A stretch of DNA of 64,000 nt from RPQJ01 sp963696545 (GTDB taxonomy: Bacteria > Pseudomonadota > Gammaproteobacteria > Steroidobacterales > Steroidobacteraceae): assembly GCA_963696545.1 (NCBI GenBank), contig CAVOKQ010000012.1, positions 434,001-498,000 of the forward strand, in the 5' to 3' direction. Below the pieces are notes generated by a model. It did no database searches. It saw only the letters and a program-made list of their open reading frames with translations, and was not told where the DNA came from. This document shows positions 37,973 through 46,736 of this stretch, one piece after another (position 1 is the first letter of the stretch; every line of letters begins with the position of its first letter). The translations under genes and the position numbers were made by a program.

Positions 37973-39406
37973 ATGAAGCGCAGGGACTTTCTTCGAGCGT
38001 CCGCAAGCCTCACGGGCGCAGTCATCCCAGCTGCAGCATGGTCGCAGACCAAGCCTTGTCCTCCGCCTGCGCTGAGCGTGCAGGGCGGCACCGCGTCGTC
38101 CACGGGCTGTGTCCAGCCCACGGGCGGCCTCGCCGACTGGGATCAGCGTGCATCGGCAGCAGGCGTGCTCTGGGCGCATCGCTTCAACAATCCGAATGCG
38201 AAGGGCCTTTATTGGGGCCAGGGTGTAGACAGCAATTCGAGCGGCCGGCGGATCGGCTACATCTCGGAGTCCGCAACGCAGACGGGCGCCTCCGGCGTGC
38301 GGGCTGAAAAGGGCGTCCTCGGCGACGGCTGCATGGAGTTCTACATCCCCGCGGGCGCGTCCACCGGATCGTTCCGCTGGGGCCGTCCCCTCGCTCCGGT
38401 GACCGGCATCCCTGCGCAGGTCCAGGACTCGACCGGCAAGGCGTTCTGGACCGCCGACGCAACCGGGCCCGACGTCAACAAGCCTGGGCTGCCCGGGATG
38501 GACTGGTCGAAGTTCTACAGCAGCTACACCGGCGATCCGAGCGGCAAGCAGTTCAACGCCGGCGGGGGTGTCTTCTGTCATCCGGCCGATCTGGAGAAAT
38601 ACCAGAGGGCCATTCCGGCGAACTCGTACACGACCGCGGCCAACGAAATCACTTATGCAGGCGCGGGCGGCTTCTACATCCAGTATCGCGTCAAGTACAA
38701 GACGCTGCCGAACGGCGACAACCGCCTGAACTACGGTTATCCGGGCAGTGGCCTGCCAGCGTCGTCGAGCAAGTCGTGGATCCTGGGCAACATCGCCAAT
38801 GCGGCACCGAACCACGAAATCGTCTCGGTGGTCCGCCCGGAGTCGCTGCAGAACGCGCACGGCATGTACGGCGCGATCGGAGCATGGTGGTACGGCGACA
38901 CGAATCGCAGCCCGGGCTCCTACAAAATCCAGCCGGGGCATTCGGACGCCTGCTCCATCACGGACGTCATATCGTGCTGGAAGTACCCTAAGGACAAGTG
39001 GATCACGGTGCTGATTCACGTCGTGCCTGGGCGCCAGAATCCGCCGCCGACCTCGGCAGGCTGGGATACGTGGCTCGCATCGATCGCGACGAGTTGGGAC
39101 GGAGGCATCGAGGTGTGGGTCGCCGACGAGGACGACATCGCAGCCGGCCGCGGCTACAAGAAGATCCATAGCGCGCTGAACAAGTACGCGTGGTACTACG
39201 ACGCGAAGTACCCGAACGGATCGAATTTCTCGCTCGTGAAGGCCGCTGGAGCGGCAGTGCCACAGGCTCCGGGATTTTCCTGGTTCGAGATCCTGCCGTA
39301 TGCGAATCCCGGCGGCACGCAGGCCCAGCCGTACGTGAAAGACATCTGGCTGCTGTATGACCAGTTGGTCTGCTCGACGCAGTTTATCGCGTGTCCGACG
39401 GTCTGA
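37973..39406 (+). CDS. Tat-exported protein of unknown function (1)
   Basis: 477 residues with a twin-arginine signal (MKRRDFLRASASLTGAVIP), so exported folded. The mature part opens with CPPPALSVQGG...C, a head it shares with the next gene product. The rest is rich in Trp, Tyr, Gly and Asn (GGFYIQYRVKYKTLP, GAIGAWWYGDTNRSPG, SWDGGIEVWVADEDD), as in beta-sandwich carbohydrate-active proteins. I do not recognise a family and can name no catalytic residues. The Cys residues may form disulfides. Position in the EPS locus suggests glycan binding, cleavage or modification in the periplasm; this is inference only. GGAG precedes the ATG. Confidence 0.85.
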   Translation: MKRRDFLRASASLTGAVIPAAAWSQTKPCPPPALSVQGGTASSTGCVQPTGGLADWDQRASAAGVLWAHRFNNPNAKGLYWGQGVDSNSSGRRIGYISESATQTGASGVRAEKGVLGDGCMEFYIPAGASTGSFRWGRPLAPVTGIPAQVQDSTGKAFWTADATGPDVNKPGLPGMDWSKFYSSYTGDPSGKQFNAGGGVFCHPADLEKYQRAIPANSYTTAANEITYAGAGGFYIQYRVKYKTLPNGDNRLNYGYPGSGLPASSSKSWILGNIANAAPNHEIVSVVRPESLQNAHGMYGAIGAWWYGDTNRSPGSYKIQPGHSDACSITDVISCWKYPKDKWITVLIHVVPGRQNPPPTSAGWDTWLASIATSWDGGIEVWVADEDDIAAGRGYKKIHSALNKYAWYYDAKYPNGSNFSLVKAAGAAVPQAPGFSWFEILPYANPGGTQAQPYVKDIWLLYDQLVCSTQFIACPTV

Positions 39407-39440
39407 TGCCGCAAGTTGCCGCAGGGCGGGTGAGGGCTAT

Positions 39441-40871
39441 ATGAAGCGAAGGGACTTCTTGGCGGGAACCGCTGGAACCGTTGGATACCTGCTTCCTGGC
39501 TGGGCAGGAGCCACGGTAGCTCCGTGCCCGCCGGCGACGGTGTCTGTCGTGGGCGGTGCGTCGGTCTCGGCTAGTTGCGGCGCAGCGGGCACCCCGGCCT
39601 GGTTCGCCGCGATGGCGCCCAATACCTGGGCCCAGCCGTCGAGCAACACGCTCGATGCGGTGCAATTCAAGCCGCTCGTGACCGGATCTACGTACACGCC
39701 GGCCTACACCGGCGTGAACGCCTACTGCGGCGGCCTGGTGGACAACGACCGCTCAGAGTTCCTGATGGTCGCGAACGGCGGGCACAACGACTACCTGGGA
39801 AACGAGGCGTATGTGCTCGCGCTGTGGGCCGATACACCCTACTGGTACCGCTTGAACGACCCCACACCCTTCGGTGGGAACATCTGGTCACCGCCGGACC
39901 AGGGCGGCTCCGTGAATGTCGTCAATGGCACCGCAAGGTACCTCGATGGTCGCGCCCCGGCGATGCACACGTACGGACTGCCGGTCCACAAGTCGGGCAG
40001 GGTCTGGTTCCCTGCGCAAGGCCATGTCGTCGGCGGCGGCAGTTGGGTGAACGGCATCTGCTCGTTCAGTCGTCTTCAGGCAGGCATGCCCACCAGCAAC
40101 GCCACGGCTCCTGTCGCATGGTCTACCGGCGCCGGACCCTGGAGCTATTACGGCGGATACAACAATTCGCCCCACACCGTGGATTCGGCGCAATCGGGCA
40201 GCTGGAACTGCGGATACTCCATCCTCGATGCCAACGGATACATCTGGCTGACCAATCCCCAGTCCAGTGATTTCCAGTACGTCAGGCTCAACACCGCCGA
40301 CGGCGGGCACAATTGCTACAGCCAGCGCGTGCTCGGCGGCGGCAATCCGCCGTATGGCGTGCGGTGGTACAACACTTTCATCCCGGATCGCGCGCTGCGT
40401 TCCGTCAGTCCGGTCAACGGGGTGATGACCTGGTTCCACAAGGGTTCGGCGTCGACCCTTTACCTGATGTCCCTCGAAAAGATGGGCAAGTCGATCTCGG
40501 CCGCGAACTGGCGTGCGGTCACCTGCGGCGGGAATGTGCCGCCGCTTAACGGATCCGATTACACGGGTACCGGATACGCCGTCTATTTCAACGGCGCTAT
40601 CTACTACATGGATTGGTCACTCGCGGGCTCAACCATCTACAAGTTGACGGTGCCCTCGGATCTGGAAGGCGGTGCGTGGAACTGGAGCATCCTTCCCAAT
40701 ACCGGCGGGGCCAACGGTCCGCAGAACTATCCGGGAGCGGGTTCCGCGCAGCAGCACTACGGCCGGTTCAACATCGTCCGTTTGCCGTCAGGCGACGGTT
40801 GCGTGGTCAACGTGTTCGGGGACATGACCGCGAAGACCAACAACATCAAGCCCTATGTCTACAAGCTCTGA
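39441..40871 (+). CDS. Tat-exported protein of unknown function (2), possible beta-propeller
   Basis: 476 residues with a twin-arginine signal (MKRRDFLAGTAGTVGYLLPG) and the same mature head as the preceding protein (PCPPATVSVVGG...C). The body has repeated Gly/Trp/Tyr motifs of kelch or galactose-oxidase-like propellers (VANGGHNDYLGNEAYVLALW, DGRAPAMHTYGLPV, CGYSILDANGYIWLT), but I cannot assign a family. I chose the ATG at 39441, behind GGGTGAGGG, because it opens directly onto the Tat motif. It lies 34 nt after gene (1), so the two form a pair and probably work on the same extracellular substrate. Confidence 0.85.
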   Translation: MKRRDFLAGTAGTVGYLLPGWAGATVAPCPPATVSVVGGASVSASCGAAGTPAWFAAMAPNTWAQPSSNTLDAVQFKPLVTGSTYTPAYTGVNAYCGGLVDNDRSEFLMVANGGHNDYLGNEAYVLALWADTPYWYRLNDPTPFGGNIWSPPDQGGSVNVVNGTARYLDGRAPAMHTYGLPVHKSGRVWFPAQGHVVGGGSWVNGICSFSRLQAGMPTSNATAPVAWSTGAGPWSYYGGYNNSPHTVDSAQSGSWNCGYSILDANGYIWLTNPQSSDFQYVRLNTADGGHNCYSQRVLGGGNPPYGVRWYNTFIPDRALRSVSPVNGVMTWFHKGSASTLYLMSLEKMGKSISAANWRAVTCGGNVPPLNGSDYTGTGYAVYFNGAIYYMDWSLAGSTIYKLTVPSDLEGGAWNWSILPNTGGANGPQNYPGAGSAQQHYGRFNIVRLPSGDGCVVNVFGDMTAKTNNIKPYVYKL

Positions 40872-40925
40872 GCCGGCACCTTCTGTGCAATTCGCCCCCA
40901 TGGCGTGTCGCGTCGCCGAGCGCGT

Positions 40926-41606
40926 CTACTGCGACGACGCCTGCCGGAGCTTGTTGCGCAACCCGGGCAGTGGATAACCCATCGCATACGCTTTGTCCGC
41001 GTATTGCTGGGCGCGCTTCAGGTTGCCCATGTCGACCATCAGCAGGCCGAGGTTGTAGTAGACCTCGGCATCGCCGCCGCCGATCGATTCCGCTTTCATG
41101 TATTGCTGCTCAGCATCTGCCAGTCGCTTCGTCTGGTGCAGGTACACGCCGTAGATGAGGTGCAGTCGCGCGTCCGTCGGGCGGAACTCGATCGCGCGCG
41201 CCATGTAGCATCCGGCACGTTCGGCGGCCCCGTCGGAAGTCTTCGGTGGGCCATTGAGCGCCTGCCACCGCCCCATGGCGGACAGCGCTTCGTAGTGATT
41301 CGGAACGGCCCGGAGCACGAAATCGAGGTCGCCCGCCACGGTGCCGGACTGCCCCTTGCGCAGCGACCGGACGTCTGAGTTGAAGTGATAGTCCTCGACG
41401 ATCTTCAGGCGTCCCGCCATGGTCGGGTCGTTGTAATCGATCAGGGTCTCTGTGGCTGTCGCCTGGAGCGGGAGGCAGGGCACGACGGGTTCGCTCGCGG
41501 ACGCCGTCGCGGTGCCGGGCAGGACCGCAGCCGCCTGCAGCGCGAGGATGGACGCAAGAAGTGTGAGCAAACGCCTTGCCGTGACGGTCGTGATCGGATT
41601 CGACAT
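40926..41606 (-). CDS. Secreted TPR-repeat protein
   Basis: 226 residues with a signal peptide (RRLLTLLASILALQAAAVLPG) and tetratricopeptide repeats in the C-terminal half (LDFVLRAVPNHYEALSAMGR, HLIYGVYLHQTKRLADAEQ, EVYYNLGLLMVDMGNLKRA). It is probably periplasmic and a protein-protein scaffold. The ATG at 41606 is chosen because it opens onto the signal peptide; longer in-frame starts add a charged, non-signal N-terminus. It lies 103 bp after the epimerase gene on the same strand and faces the Tat pair. Confidence 0.82.
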   Translation of the reverse strand: MSNPITTVTARRLLTLLASILALQAAAVLPGTATASASEPVVPCLPLQATATETLIDYNDPTMAGRLKIVEDYHFNSDVRSLRKGQSGTVAGDLDFVLRAVPNHYEALSAMGRWQALNGPPKTSDGAAERAGCYMARAIEFRPTDARLHLIYGVYLHQTKRLADAEQQYMKAESIGGGDAEVYYNLGLLMVDMGNLKRAQQYADKAYAMGYPLPGLRNKLRQASSQ

Positions 41607-41709
41607 TTTCAGGCCACTCTCGCAGGACGGACCAAGTGTTCGGGCGCGACGAGAGCGTAAGCGGCTGTCGGCTCGGCGGTCAAATGCCCGTCTGCGCTGG
41701 TGCTCGATG

Positions 41710-42672
41710 TTAGAGGAGGCCCTGGCCGCCACAGTCCTGCCACCAGTCCTCGAGCGCTCCCTGCAGCGTGAACTTCAAGGGATAGTCGCGGTCCAGCTTC
41801 GAGCCGTCCACGTTCGTGCTCACCATCAGCTTGGTCACCCGGTCGGGATGGAAGCCGAAGCTCGACAGGCCGGGAAGGCGCAGCAGCAAAGCGGCCAGCT
41901 TCAGCGGCAGTGCGGGCACCGTCGGCACCGCGCGCCGCTTGCCGATCACGGCCTGCATCGTCTCGACGATGGTGTCGATGCGCGGCGGCGACTTGAAGCA
42001 GCAGTTGTAGACTTGCACGGGCGTGCGCGGCGCGCTCAGCATCGCGTCCATCACGCGCGCAAGGTCCTTGACGTAAATCGCGGCCTTCAGGGTGTCCCTG
42101 CGCCCCGGGTAGGCGAAAAGTCCGTGGTCGAGCGCGCGATAAAGCCGCGTGAAGTTGCCGCCTTCGTGCTGCCCGAAAACGATGCCGGGACGAACGATGG
42201 ACAGCCTGCGCGCCGGATTCTCCGCCTGCCAGATCATGTGGACCTTCTCGGCCACCAGTTTCGAGATGCCGTAAGGCGTGGTTGGCATCGGCAGCGAGTC
42301 CTCGGTCTTGCAGTCCTCCGATGCCCCGTACGGGGCGATCGACGAGGCAAACAGCATGGCCCTGGTGTCGGTACACCGCGCAAACTCGCAGACATTCTCA
42401 GCGCCGAGGACGTTGGTCTCGAAATACTCGTGGTCCGGATGGCCCGGGGTCGTGTGCACGGCCGCGAGGTTGAACACGACGACTTCCGATCCGCGTTCGA
42501 TCGGCAGGTCGATCGGCCTGCGAACATCGCAGCGATGGAATTGCGTCGACGGGATCGCGGACTCCCGGATGTCCGCTGTAAGCACGGAGCACCCTGGGCG
42601 CTGCTTCCGCAGATGCGCGCAGAGGTGCCGGCCGATGAAGCCGCTTGCACCGAAGATCACGTACTGGGTCAT
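41710..42672 (-). CDS. NAD-dependent epimerase/dehydratase
   Basis: Extended short-chain dehydrogenase of 320 residues that would epimerise or dehydrate a nucleotide sugar, or modify a similar substrate. It has the Rossmann motif GASGFIGRHL (8-17), the catalytic site SSIAPYG and YGISK with the active Tyr and Lys, and the C-terminal substrate region. The exact reaction cannot be told from sequence. It is transcribed away from the O-ligase gene. Confidence 0.88.
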   Translation of the reverse strand: MTQYVIFGASGFIGRHLCAHLRKQRPGCSVLTADIRESAIPSTQFHRCDVRRPIDLPIERGSEVVVFNLAAVHTTPGHPDHEYFETNVLGAENVCEFARCTDTRAMLFASSIAPYGASEDCKTEDSLPMPTTPYGISKLVAEKVHMIWQAENPARRLSIVRPGIVFGQHEGGNFTRLYRALDHGLFAYPGRRDTLKAAIYVKDLARVMDAMLSAPRTPVQVYNCCFKSPPRIDTIVETMQAVIGKRRAVPTVPALPLKLAALLLRLPGLSSFGFHPDRVTKLMVSTNVDGSKLDRDYPLKFTLQGALEDWWQDCGGQGLL

Positions 42673-43027
42673 TGGGGAGGCTCACGCCCGGTCTGCGTTG
42701 CTGCTGATCGGCGCGACGGCCAGGGGATCGAGCGGGAAAACAAGGGTTTTTCAGAATTTATGGATCTGCGAGCCAGTCTGCCTGATGGCCCGGCCGCCGG
42801 CAAGGATCGCGCGACGCCGCAGGCGCGGCGTGTTGGCCGCCGTAGCCGGGATATACTGACCGGGAATGTGACAGCGATCACGTTCCGGTTCGCGCCGCCG
42901 CCGGTGGTCATCTAGACTGTATGGCGATCCGCGAGGAAGAGTACCAGCAGCGGGAGTGTGCGGGTGTGCGTCCCGTCGACGCGTGTTACGCCGCACCGGG
43001 ACTGCGCGGACTAGCCGAGAGGTCAGG
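42673..43027. other. 355-bp divergent intergenic region
   Basis: Separates the minus-strand epimerase from the plus-strand ligase, so it should carry both promoters. A TATACT at 42852-42857 looks like a -10 box, but no good -35 lies 16-18 bp upstream. A small ORF (42921-43031) occupies the last third. No riboswitch or sigma-54 site is visible. Confidence 0.4.
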
Positions 43028-43031
43028 GTGA
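42921..43031 (+). CDS. Possible 36-residue ORF overlapping the ligase start
   Basis: ATG at 42921 opens 36 codons (starts MAIREEEYQQRECAGV) that end in a TGA overlapping the GTG of the O-ligase gene (GTGA). The overlap matches the coupling style of this locus, but there is no clear ribosome-binding site and I recognise no family. It could be a leader peptide or chance. Confidence 0.25.
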   Translation: MAIREEEYQQRECAGVRPVDACYAAPGLRGLAERSG

Positions 43032-44372
43032 GTCAGACAGCCATACTGTTCCTGCTATTTTTCGTGGTCATCATCTCGCTGGCGGTGATGCGCAACCCGA
43101 TCTACGGCGTGATGGCGTACGTCTCGCTCGTCTTCCTCGATCCGCCCTCGCGCTGGTGGGGAGGGGCGCTGCCGGACCTGCGCTGGAGCCTGCTCGCCGG
43201 CATCGCCACGTTGCTCGGCATGATGATCCACAAGCCCAGGGTGCCGGCCGTGCCTTTCGGTCGCCACGCCATCGTCTGGTTCATCGCCCTGTTCATCACC
43301 TGGCTGCTCGTACAGCTCAACTGGGCGCTCGACCACGACACGCAACTCGACCTGTTCAACTATTACTGGAAATATGCGCTTGCGATGTACCTAATCTACC
43401 GGTGCGTCGACTCCGAGCAGCACCTGAGGATGTTGCTCTGGACGTTCGTGCTGGGGTGCAGCTACCTCGCTTGGGTGGCGTTCACCGGGTACACGGGCGG
43501 GCGCTTCGATGATTTCGGCGGCGCGGGAATCGGCGAGGCCAATGCCGGCGCGCTGACGCTCGTCGCGGGGATCTTCATTTCTTCGGCCTTGTTCCTGCGC
43601 GAGAAGCCGAGCGGGAAGGCGGTGCTGCTGCTGGTGGTGCCCTTCCTGGTGAATGCGTTGATCATGACGATCAGCCGCAGCGGCTTCCTCGCGCTCGCGG
43701 CAGGTGGCATCGTGTTCAACCTGTTCTCGCCGCCGAAAATCCGGATGCGCGTCGCATTCCTCTCCGTGCTCGCCATGGGCGTCTTCTTGATTCTTGCAGA
43801 CCCCGGTTACTGGACCCGCATCGAGTCCGTGAAGTATCGTGGTGCGGAGGTCCAGGGCGTCGATACCGGGTCCGGTCGCCTGAACATCATTCAAGCGCAG
43901 GTCCGGATGTTCCGCGACTACCCGTTAGGTTGCGGTCACCACTGCACGATGACGCTGAGTCCGGATTACCTGCCCGAGGCGGATCGCGACACCGAAACGG
44001 GGCAGCGTGCGTCGCACAATACGTTGATGAGCATGCTCGTCGAGCATGGCTATGTGGGCGGCGCGTATTACGTCCTGCTGTGGATCTGGATCTACCTGAC
44101 GGTCCGGTAAACTGCGCCGGCAGCGGGAACACGTGTCCCCGTTGATGCTCAGTTTGACGACGGGCGTCGCCGCATGCCTCGCCGCGCAATTCGCGGCGGA
44201 CCAGTTCGTGCCCTATGTTCGGTACGAAGTGCGATTCTGGATGTTCACGATCCTCATGGTGATGCTGAACTTCGCAGCGCGGCGCACTCAGCCGGCCGTG
44301 GAGGCCTTGCCGACACACCTCGCCGACCGCGCGGTTCGCAACAACCGTCGGCAATTGGCCGCGCGAGTGTGA
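43028..44372 (+). CDS. Exosortase A-associated O-glycosylation ligase/polymerase (Wzy/WaaL-like); one frameshift
   Basis: Polytopic inner-membrane protein, about 447 residues after correction, with roughly ten hydrophobic helices (first ILFLLFFVVIISLAVM). A large periplasmic loop (about 275-345) carries the polymerase/ligase-type sequence RLNIIQAQVRMFRDYPLGCG and RASHNTLMSMLVEHGYVGG. It matches the probable O-glycosylation ligase family of XrtA loci, the likely Wzy polymerase or O-ligase here. GTG 43028 follows GAGAGG. An extra T near 44109 (TVR-stop against TVRKLRRQREH) splits the frame; removing it gives exactly 448 codons. Confidence 0.86.
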
Positions 44373-44449
44373 GCAGCCGTCGGTTGGAATTCTGTCAGTG
44401 CCGCCGTCGCGATCACGCGCCGTACGGCGAAGCCCGATGAAGGAACGAC

Positions 44450-45199
44450 ATGCGAGAGCGGAACGAACCGATTGGCGACTACGTCGCGGGACATAAGGAG
44501 CGCGGCGGGATCTATGACGATGTTCTGTCCACCGACCCGTTCGACGCCTACATGACGAAGTGGGAGACGCGGCACGTTCGCGACCTGATCGACCATGCGT
44601 TCCCGTCCGGCATCGGCCGCTATCTCGATTTCGCGTGCGGGACCGGACGCATGACGCAGGTCATTGCGCCTTCGGCTGCCGAGGTCGTCGGCGTCGACGT
44701 GTCGGCAAGCATGCTGGAGGTCGCTCGCGGCAAGATACCGGCAGCTAGGTTCATCGAGGCAGACCTGGCGTCCCAGAGCGTCGAAATCGGGATGTTCGAC
44801 CTCGTGTCGTCATTCCGGTTCTTCGGAAACGCGGAACTGACGTTGCGACGCTCGGTGCTGCGTGCGCTGAGTGAGCGAGTCCGGCCCGACGGCTACCTGC
44901 TCGTGAACAGCCACCGCAATCCGTGGGCTGCGTTGAGCCTTCTGCACCGCTTCGGCGGCAGCGACATGGCAGTCGATCTGAGCTACCCGGCGTTCAAGCG
45001 ACTGCTGCGCGAAGCCGGTTTCGAGATCGCCGAGGTTCGTCCGATCGCCGTGTGGCAGTTCCGTCACTCCCTGGCCGCCCGGGCCGGCCAGAACCCGGAC
45101 CGTGAAGAGGCGCTTGAGAAGTTCTTCTCCGGCGGGATCTGGGCGCCCGTCGCGCCCGACGTCGTCATTCTGGCCAGGAAGACCCGAGCCGCATCGTGA
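44450..45199 (+). CDS. Class I SAM-dependent methyltransferase
   Basis: 249-residue Rossmann methyltransferase with motif I YLDFACGTGRMTQ (62-74), VVGVDVSASML and IEADLASQS. Probably O- or N-methylates a sugar or acyl decoration; the acceptor is unknown. AAGGAACGAC precedes the ATG. The stop overlaps the next GTG (GTGA). Confidence 0.88.
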   Translation: MRERNEPIGDYVAGHKERGGIYDDVLSTDPFDAYMTKWETRHVRDLIDHAFPSGIGRYLDFACGTGRMTQVIAPSAAEVVGVDVSASMLEVARGKIPAARFIEADLASQSVEIGMFDLVSSFRFFGNAELTLRRSVLRALSERVRPDGYLLVNSHRNPWAALSLLHRFGGSDMAVDLSYPAFKRLLREAGFEIAEVRPIAVWQFRHSLAARAGQNPDREEALEKFFSGGIWAPVAPDVVILARKTRAAS

Positions 45200-45870
45200 G
45201 CATTGTTGATGTCGCCCCGCCGGCGGCGATGCCCTATGCCGACAGGGAATCGCTCGTCGCGCTGACGTACCGGATGCCGACGATGCACCGGGCGCCGCGA
45301 ACGCTCGTGCTGCTTCCGCACTATTGGGGCGAGTTTTCCGCCGGCGGCTGGGACGGCGAGGTCGTGGTTCGCAAGTATCCGCTCGATCGTCCCGATGAAT
45401 TTGCCGCCGCGTCGTTTCACCGTGTCGCGATGCACTGGGTGCTCGACGAAGTCGGTCGCGGGTGCGGTCGGCGCCAGTCTCGGGAACGCGAGATCGAACT
45501 GCTGCTCGAAGTTCGTCGAATGATCGTGCCCGGCGGCTGGGTCGTGGGTCTCGCGGCCAACTGGCTCTGCCTCGGCGAGCGCGAGGGTCGCCCCGTGTTC
45601 GGGCGCACGCCGTCCTCCTGCACGCAATTGCTGCGGCGCGCGGGGTTCAACGAACCCGGAATGTCGATCGCCATGCCCTCGGGCGACTTTCCGCGCCACC
45701 TCGTCAGCATTGCGCCTATCGCCGCGCGCCATTTTTTCCGCCGGCAACTGGCGTTAACGCAGGACGAAGACAATGCGAGGTTCACGGCCCTCAGGCAACT
45801 AATGGTAGAGACCGGCGTGATTCGCTACCTGCAGGGCTCGCTTGTGTTCTCAGGGCGCGTGCCTTGCTAG
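45196..45870 (+). CDS. Methyltransferase-like protein of unknown function
   Basis: 224 residues. The segment HRVAMHWVLDEVG...ELLLEVRRMIVPGGWVVGLAANW resembles the C-terminal half of a class I methyltransferase (motif after the central strand), and RTPSSCTQLLRRAGF the region after it. A clear glycine-rich SAM motif I is missing, so it is either a divergent enzyme or a non-catalytic partner of the upstream methyltransferase, with which it is coupled by GTGA. I do not assign a substrate. Confidence 0.7.
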   Translation: MSIVDVAPPAAMPYADRESLVALTYRMPTMHRAPRTLVLLPHYWGEFSAGGWDGEVVVRKYPLDRPDEFAAASFHRVAMHWVLDEVGRGCGRRQSREREIELLLEVRRMIVPGGWVVGLAANWLCLGEREGRPVFGRTPSSCTQLLRRAGFNEPGMSIAMPSGDFPRHLVSIAPIAARHFFRRQLALTQDEDNARFTALRQLMVETGVIRYLQGSLVFSGRVPC

Positions 45871-46736
45871 GCGTAATCCAGTCGAAGCTGAGGGCGCTCG
45901 GGCTGGTCCGGCCGCAGAGCCAGACCTATTGCAACGTCTCCATCAAGCTCGACAACGTGCTGATCGACCTGTTCGACGACCAAGGGCGCTACTTGTACCT
46001 GCGCGTCGCCGAGACGTACGACCTGCAGGCGGAGTACAAAATCGCGAAAAGCGTCTGGCAGATGTTCGAGGCGTTCGTTCCGCGCCCGCTGGAATTCTTT
46101 CGCGAACAGGGCCTCAGCTGCATAGTCTTCGAAGGCGTCGATTTCCAGTTCGTGCGCGGCCGGGATTTGCTCGCCGCCGGCGTCGGCGATCGCCTCGGCC
46201 GCGGCATGCTCGATTTTTTCGCGGCGACGATGAGTTCGCGTGGGTCCGGCGCCCCAGCGCCCGAAGTCGACTGCGTGCTCGCCGGCATCGATGAACGATT
46301 CGCCGGCACGGAACACGAATGCCTGTGGCAGCAAGTCCGGGCGGGCCTGGATCTCCCTTACCTTGCGTCGCTGCCAAGCCTGCGCCAGCACGGCGACTTC
46401 GTGCCCAACAATCTCGGTTCGCGTAAGTCCAGGATCATCATCTTTGACTGGGAGGACTTCGGCAAGGTATGCCTGCCCGGGTTCGACCTTGCGGTCCTGC
46501 TTGCCTCGTGCGTCGATTTCGATTCGAATGAGCTGCGCAGGGTTCGTGACGCCGACGGCGATGTCGGCAGCGGTACCGTGCCGTGGCTCCGCGAAGCCTT
46601 CGGCGTGCTCGAACTCGACGCGCTCCGCTTCTGGCGCAGCGTGCCCTTCCACCTCTTCCTTTTCCTTTGCCTGAAGGACAGGTATTCGCCGGCCATCCGG
46701 GCGAAGGTCGTGCGCGCCATCCAGGGCCTTCTCTAG
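45864..46736 (+). CDS. Phosphotransferase (APH/choline kinase-like) protein
   Basis: About 290 residues with the C-terminal kinase signature: the catalytic loop LRQHGDFVPNNLG (Asp and Asn) and the metal-binding IIIFDWEDFG. The N-terminal lobe is short. It would phosphorylate a small hydroxylated or amino substrate. Start is uncertain: the in-frame TTG at 45864 overlaps the previous stop and is used here; an in-frame GTG at 45957 is the alternative. Upstream in-frame sequence reads into the previous gene. Confidence 0.7.
   Translation: MLGVIQSKLRALGLVRPQSQTYCNVSIKLDNVLIDLFDDQGRYLYLRVAETYDLQAEYKIAKSVWQMFEAFVPRPLEFFREQGLSCIVFEGVDFQFVRGRDLLAAGVGDRLGRGMLDFFAATMSSRGSGAPAPEVDCVLAGIDERFAGTEHECLWQQVRAGLDLPYLASLPSLRQHGDFVPNNLGSRKSRIIIFDWEDFGKVCLPGFDLAVLLASCVDFDSNELRRVRDADGDVGSGTVPWLREAFGVLELDALRFWRSVPFHLFLFLCLKDRYSPAIRAKVVRAIQGLL

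Noticed and set aside
37640..39169. Upstream extension of the minus-strand Asn-synthase-like ORF over the Tat gene
   Set aside because: The in-frame stretch beyond 37639 is antisense to the Tat protein and has no domain; ATG 37639 is the sensible start.
42852..42857. TATACT as a sigma-70 -10 box before the ligase gene
   Set aside because: No acceptable -35 hexamer at 16-18 bp; kept only as a note on the intergenic region.
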